Assembly (NCBI GenBank): GCA_017619985.1
Contig: JAFZRG010000203.1
Span: 1 to 24,660 of the forward strand
Source: Bacillota bacterium
Lineage (GTDB): Bacteria > Bacillota > Clostridia > Peptostreptococcales > Anaerovoracaceae
Length of the DNA: 24,660 bases
Direction of reading: 5' to 3'
The position numbers and the translations under genes were made by a program. The notes beneath the pieces are model-generated. The model made no database searches. It was given only the letters and a program-made list of their open reading frames with translations, and was not told the DNA's origin. How positions within the stretch are numbered: the first letter of the stretch is position 1; each line of letters starts with the position of its first letter. Shown here piece by piece: positions 21,999 to 24,660 of this stretch.

Positions 21999-22466
21999 AT
22001 GAATTACGTGGAAAAAGCGATGGAATACAACCGCAGAGGCTTCAACTGCAGCCAGTCCGTGTTCGCGGCCTTCGCGCAGCCTCTTGGCATCGACGAGGCG
22101 ACGGCGGGAGCCATCGCGGCGAATCTGGGCACCGGCTGCCGGACTGGCAATGTCTGCGGCGCCGTGAGCGGCGCGCTGATGGCGCTGGGGCTTTACGAGG
22201 GTCACAGAACGCCGGAGAGCAGCGAGGAAAAAGACCGCGCCTACAAAGTGTCGCGGGAATTCGTCCGCCGCTTCGAAGCGGAGAAGGGCACGACCGTGTG
22301 CAGCGAACTGCTGGGCGGCAATCCGTCCGTTCCGGAAGACCGGAAGATGCTGCGCGAGACCGGTAAATTCAGGACTCTCTGCCCCGGTTTCGTGGAGCTG
22401 GCCGCGTCCATCCTGCAGGACTATCTGGAGGAGCTGGGCAAACTGGAGAAAGACGCATGGAAATAG
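21999..22466 (+). CDS. C_GCAxxG_C_C family redox protein
   Basis: This 155-residue protein is a C_GCAxxG_C_C (putative redox-active) family member. The conserved cysteines are present in order: C17 (FNCSQSVF), C47 (GTGCRTG), C53 (NVCGAVSG), C101 (TVCSELLG) and C128 (TLCPGF). Members are common in anaerobes and are thought to bind a metal centre or act through disulfides; the precise role is unknown. The ATG at 21999 has GGAGA 6 bases upstream; the in-frame ATG at 21963 would add 12 residues encoded by the repeat region and is less likely. The 3' end overlaps maf by 10 bp. Confidence 0.86.
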   Translation: MNYVEKAMEYNRRGFNCSQSVFAAFAQPLGIDEATAGAIAANLGTGCRTGNVCGAVSGALMALGLYEGHRTPESSEEKDRAYKVSREFVRRFEAEKGTTVCSELLGGNPSVPEDRKMLRETGKFRTLCPGFVELAASILQDYLEELGKLEKDAWK

Positions 22467-23050
22467 GGAAAACGGCCGTGATCCTGGCGTCCGGTTCGCC
22501 CCGGCGCATCGACATGCTGCGCGCGGACGGCATCGAACCGCTGATCGTCAGGCCGGACTGTGAAGAAAATATCCATATCGGACTGACGCCGCGGCAGGAA
22601 GTCATGGCGCTGGCGCTGCGCAAGAACCTGCGCGCCGTCGAGATGCTGAGAGAACAGTACAGCCTGCCCGCGGAGGGCATCGTCCTGTCCGCCGACACCA
22701 TGGTCGTGCTGGACGGCGTCCCCATCGGAAAACCCGCGGACGAAGAAGACGCGTTCCGCATCCTGAGCGGACTGAACGGCCGGATGCACACCGTGTGCAG
22801 CGGCGCCTGCCTGTTCGATCTCGCCACGGGCCGCCGGCTGGTCTTTTCCGAGGATACAGACGTGTATTTCATGCAGTACACGGACGAGGACATCTTCGCG
22901 TACATCGCGACGGGCGAACCCATGGACAAAGCGGGCGCCTACGCGATCCAGGGCGGTTTCGCGCCCTACGTGACCCGTACGGAAGGCCCCATGGACAACG
23001 TGATCGGCTTCCCTTACGGGACGATCAAACGCATCCTCGCGGAGTGGTGA
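22457..23050 (+). CDS. maf: Maf-family nucleotide pyrophosphatase
   Basis: This 197-residue house-cleaning enzyme hydrolyses (possibly modified) nucleoside triphosphates to monophosphates and is historically linked to septum formation. Maf signatures: ASGSPRR (11-17), VLSADTMVV with catalytic Asp80, IGKPADEEDAFRILSGLNGR, and GEPMDKAGAYAIQG near the end. The length is typical. The gene starts inside the end of the redox-protein gene with GGAGA 8 bases before the ATG. A gap of 86 bases carrying a promoter and a terminator separates it from radC. The maf-radC order is conserved in many Firmicutes. Confidence 0.95.
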   Translation: MEIGKTAVILASGSPRRIDMLRADGIEPLIVRPDCEENIHIGLTPRQEVMALALRKNLRAVEMLREQYSLPAEGIVLSADTMVVLDGVPIGKPADEEDAFRILSGLNGRMHTVCSGACLFDLATGRRLVFSEDTDVYFMQYTDEDIFAYIATGEPMDKAGAYAIQGGFAPYVTRTEGPMDNVIGFPYGTIKRILAEW

Positions 23051-23078
23051 GAAAATGTGTTCATTATATGGAAATATA

Positions 23079-23090
23079 TGGTAATTACCA
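23079..23090. promoter_or_regulatory. Perfect 12-bp palindrome upstream of radC
   Basis: TGGTAATTACCA is exactly symmetric. It ends 9 bases before the TGATATACT promoter element, covering the region where a -35 box would be. It could be an operator or activator site. It does not look like the Firmicutes SOS box (GAAC-4-GTTC). Confidence 0.4.
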
Positions 23091-23098
23091 GCGATCTG

Positions 23099-23107
23099 TG
23101 ATATACT
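23099..23107 (+). promoter_or_regulatory. Extended -10 promoter of radC
   Basis: TGATATACT is TGn plus TATACT (23102-23107), without a clear -35. Transcription should begin at about 23113-23115, inside the left arm of the adjacent terminator hairpin. Confidence 0.55.
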
Positions 23108-23110
23108 GGA

Positions 23111-23136
23111 CTCCGGCCGGGAGCCGGAGTTTTTTT
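23111..23136 (+). terminator. Terminator hairpin between maf and radC
   Basis: CTCCGGC (23111-23117), loop CGGGA, GCCGGAG (23123-23129), then seven T residues (23130-23136) running straight into the radC ATG. The GGAG of the right arm lies 7 bases before that ATG and can act as its ribosome binding site. Confidence 0.8.
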
Positions 23137-23856
23137 ATGGAGAAAAAGGAAAAAGGAACAGCGTATCCGCATGCGATGCCCTTGGTGCGCGACATGCCGG
23201 AATCGGAACGTCCCAGGGAGAAGATGCTCGCGCAGGGCGTGCGGTCGCTGTCCAATACGGAGCTGCTGGCCGTGCTGATCGCGTCCGGAACAGGGGGCGA
23301 CAGCGCGGTCTCCCTGGCGGCGAAGGTGCTCGCCTCGGAAAAGGGCAGCCTGGCAGCGTTGTCCGTCTGCTTGCCCGAGGACCACATGAAGATCCCCGGG
23401 ATCGGAACAGCCAAAGCCTGCGTGATCACCGCGGCGCTCGAACTGGGCCGCCGGGCCGCCACGATGCCCGCGCAGCCGAAGGCCGCGATCGGAACGCCGC
23501 GGGAAGCCGCGGAGCTGTTCATGGGCGAGATGCGCTATCTCAGAAAAGAGGTCATGGAAGTCGCGCTCGTCAACGTGAAGAACGAACTCATCATGAAGGA
23601 ACGCATCTCCGTCGGCGGTCTGAACAGCGCCGTGACCCGTCCGAGAGAAGTCTTTGCCGGCGCGATCCGCAAAGGCGCCTACGGGGTCATCCTCGCGCAC
23701 AACCATCCCAGCGGCGACCCGACGCCGTCCGGAGAGGACGTGAACCTCACGAAACAGCTGGCGAAAGCGGGGGAGATCCTGGGGATCGCCGTCATCGACC
23801 ACATCGTGATCGGGGACGGACGATACGTCAGTTTCGCGGACGAAAAACTGCTGTAA
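23137..23856 (+). CDS. radC: RadC/JAB-domain (MPN+) family protein
   Basis: This 239-residue protein has the N-terminal UPF0758 region (MPLVRDMPESERPREKML, LSNTELLAVLIASGTGG), a helix-hairpin-helix (KIPGIGTAKA, 85-94) and a JAB/MPN+ domain. The metal motif AHNHPSGDPTPSGED gives H188, H190 and D201 at the JAMM spacing. The old DNA-repair role is disputed and the biochemical function is unsettled. The start at 23137 is chosen for its GGAG in the hairpin arm at 7-base spacing. Starting at Met14 (23176) would match the usual RadC N-terminus, so the 13-residue extension is uncertain. An upstream in-frame start at 22795 would overlap maf and is rejected. Confidence 0.92.
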   Translation: MEKKEKGTAYPHAMPLVRDMPESERPREKMLAQGVRSLSNTELLAVLIASGTGGDSAVSLAAKVLASEKGSLAALSVCLPEDHMKIPGIGTAKACVITAALELGRRAATMPAQPKAAIGTPREAAELFMGEMRYLRKEVMEVALVNVKNELIMKERISVGGLNSAVTRPREVFAGAIRKGAYGVILAHNHPSGDPTPSGEDVNLTKQLAKAGEILGIAVIDHIVIGDGRYVSFADEKLL

Positions 23857-23898
23857 AAATATTTTTCAGGATTTGTATTTTTTGTCCCACAATACCCC

Positions 23899-23927
23899 TT
23901 GCCGATGATAGAATTATCCTGTAAAAT
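23899..23927 (+). promoter_or_regulatory. Candidate promoter of the minD-like gene
   Basis: TTGCCG (23899-23904), a 17-base spacer and TAAAAT (23922-23927). The -35 matches 4 of 6 bases and the -10 5 of 6. The start site is near 23934, just before the AAAGGACAGGA ribosome binding region. Confidence 0.45.
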
Positions 23928-23950
23928 TGTTCGAGTTTGAAAGGACAGGA

Positions 23951-24660
23951 ATGGGCATCGTCGCATTGGTCACCTCCGGCAAGGGAGGCGCGGGAAAAAC
24001 GACTATAACGGTCAATTTAGGGGCAACTCTGGCGCAGAAAGGCGCGAGAGTCGCTTTGGTTGACTTCAATATGGGCCTGCGCAACCTGGACATCTACCTG
24101 GGGATGGAAGACTGCAGCCTGTTCGACCTCGGCGACGTCCTGACCGGCGTCTGCAAGGTGGAGAAGGCGCTCGTGCACGACGACCGTTTCGGACGTCTGT
24201 ACATGCTGCCCTGTCCGCAGTTCAAGGAGATCAACGGCGTCACGGCGCAGCATGTGGCGGGTCTGTTCGCGGTCCTGAAGAACAAGTTCGATTACGTCCT
24301 GGTGGACATGCCCCTGGGCATCGGCCAGGCGATGGAGAACGCCGCGTCCGCAGCCGACATCGGCATCGTCGTGGTCACGCCGGACTACGTCTCGCTGCGC
24401 AACGCGGATACCGTGGACCGCAAACTGGACGTCTGCGGCCTGAAGAAGCGCTGCTTCATCATCAACAAGGTGGATCTCGAGGTCCTGCGCAGCGGCAGCG
24501 TCCCGGGCATCGAGCACATCGCCCGCAACATGAGCACGCCGATGGCAGGCATCATCCCGTGCGACGAGAACATCCACCTGGGCAACAACATGGGGAGCCC
24601 CGTCGTCCTCGCGTCCGATTCCTATATCGCGAAGAACTTCAGTTCCATCGCGCTGCGGAT
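23951..24660 (+). CDS. minD: MinD-like septum-site ATPase (3' end outside the window)
   Basis: The first 236 residues of a MinD/ParA-type ATPase that positions the division septum at the membrane. The deviant Walker A motif KGGAGKT (11-17) with signature Lys11 and the MinD-specific GLRNLD (42-47) are present, and the general MinD sequence pattern holds throughout. Two catalytic-region changes stand out. Position 40, Asp in E. coli and B. subtilis MinD (VDxDxGLRNLD), is Asn here (VDFNMG). The Walker-B motif DxPAGIE reads DMPLGIG (119-125). The membrane-targeting helix would lie beyond the window. No minC or minE is visible. AAAGGA lies about 5 bases before the ATG. Confidence 0.85.
   Translation, partial: MGIVALVTSGKGGAGKTTITVNLGATLAQKGARVALVDFNMGLRNLDIYLGMEDCSLFDLGDVLTGVCKVEKALVHDDRFGRLYMLPCPQFKEINGVTAQHVAGLFAVLKNKFDYVLVDMPLGIGQAMENAASAADIGIVVVTPDYVSLRNADTVDRKLDVCGLKKRCFIINKVDLEVLRSGSVPGIEHIARNMSTPMAGIIPCDENIHLGNNMGSPVVLASDSYIAKNFSSIALR

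Noticed and set aside
22795..23136. A 114-codon N-terminal extension of RadC overlapping maf
   Set aside because: It is an out-of-frame read of maf and crosses a terminator with seven T residues. RadC homology begins only after 23137.
23848..23870. AT-rich palindrome (TAAAAATATTTTTC) after radC considered as a terminator
   Set aside because: The stem is almost all A-T with only a CTG/CAG edge, and no separate T-run follows a stable GC stem.
1..24660. Search by eye for tRNA, rRNA, CRISPR arrays, transposases, phage genes, riboswitches and toxin-antitoxin pairs
   Set aside because: No regularly spaced repeats, no recombinase or transposase motifs and no tRNA-like TTCGA/CCA structures were seen. 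The leaders are too short (mostly under 60 bases after the predicted start sites) for known riboswitches.

Overview
The window looks like chromosomal DNA from an anaerobic, fairly GC-rich member of the Firmicutes (Bacillota), most likely class Clostridia. The signs are an oxygen-independent core gene set: FeoA-FeoB ferrous iron uptake, a fused CitX-CitG protein, an aldo/keto-reductase-like protein with two 4Fe-4S motifs, a C_GCAxxG_C_C redox protein, an S-layer-anchored 5'-nucleotidase, and maf-radC-minD. AGGAGG-type ribosome binding sites and sigma-A-like promoters also fit. Lineage is an inference from gene content; no rRNA gene is present. I see no prophage, insertion sequence, CRISPR array, tRNA or rRNA. 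Genes are packed tightly, and every intergenic gap is shorter than about 155 bases.

Layout. 1-1918: tail of an upstream gene, an M23 cell-wall peptidase and a small tail-anchored membrane protein. 1947-3314: terminator, promoter and the fused CitX-CitG enzyme for the citrate lyase prosthetic group. 3311-5828: a FeoA-FeoB fusion behind a near-perfect promoter that carries a 14-bp palindrome in its spacer, then a terminator. 5898-9259: a two-gene unit of a serine alpha/beta hydrolase and a secreted, SLH-anchored 5'-nucleotidase, closed by a bidirectional terminator. 9276-11549 (minus): a CPA2 cation/proton antiporter with two RCK_C domains. It is divergent from a long-chain acyl-CoA synthetase (11658-13457), and both genes have extended -10 promoters. 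13524-14501: a putative zinc-metalloprotease lipoprotein whose mRNA looks leaderless. 14514-15902 (minus): a MATE exporter with a GTG start.

15973-21686 is probably one long operon from a single good promoter: nrdR, cmk, a WYL regulator, a HAD hydrolase, an Fe-S aldo/keto-reductase-like protein, then a DUF1445 and a DUF4392 protein. The last two correspond to the two halves of the mammalian D-glutamate cyclase. Several of these genes overlap by 4 bp (ATGA), which suggests translational coupling. A small minus-strand gene (21649-21912) ends inside the last gene of the operon. It is divergent from a C_GCAxxG_C_C protein gene that overlaps maf. A terminator hairpin that coincides with the radC promoter and ribosome binding site separates maf from radC. 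The window ends inside a minD-like gene that lies directly after radC, where mreBCD-minC would be expected by comparison with Bacillus.

Points most worth follow-up: the MinD-like protein has Asn in place of the catalytic Asp40; the split D-glutamate cyclase sits next to an Fe-S aldo/keto-reductase-like protein that lacks the usual catalytic Tyr and Lys; the metalloprotease lipoprotein gene looks leaderless; the radC terminator and promoter are interlocked; and the feoAB promoter has paired palindromes.
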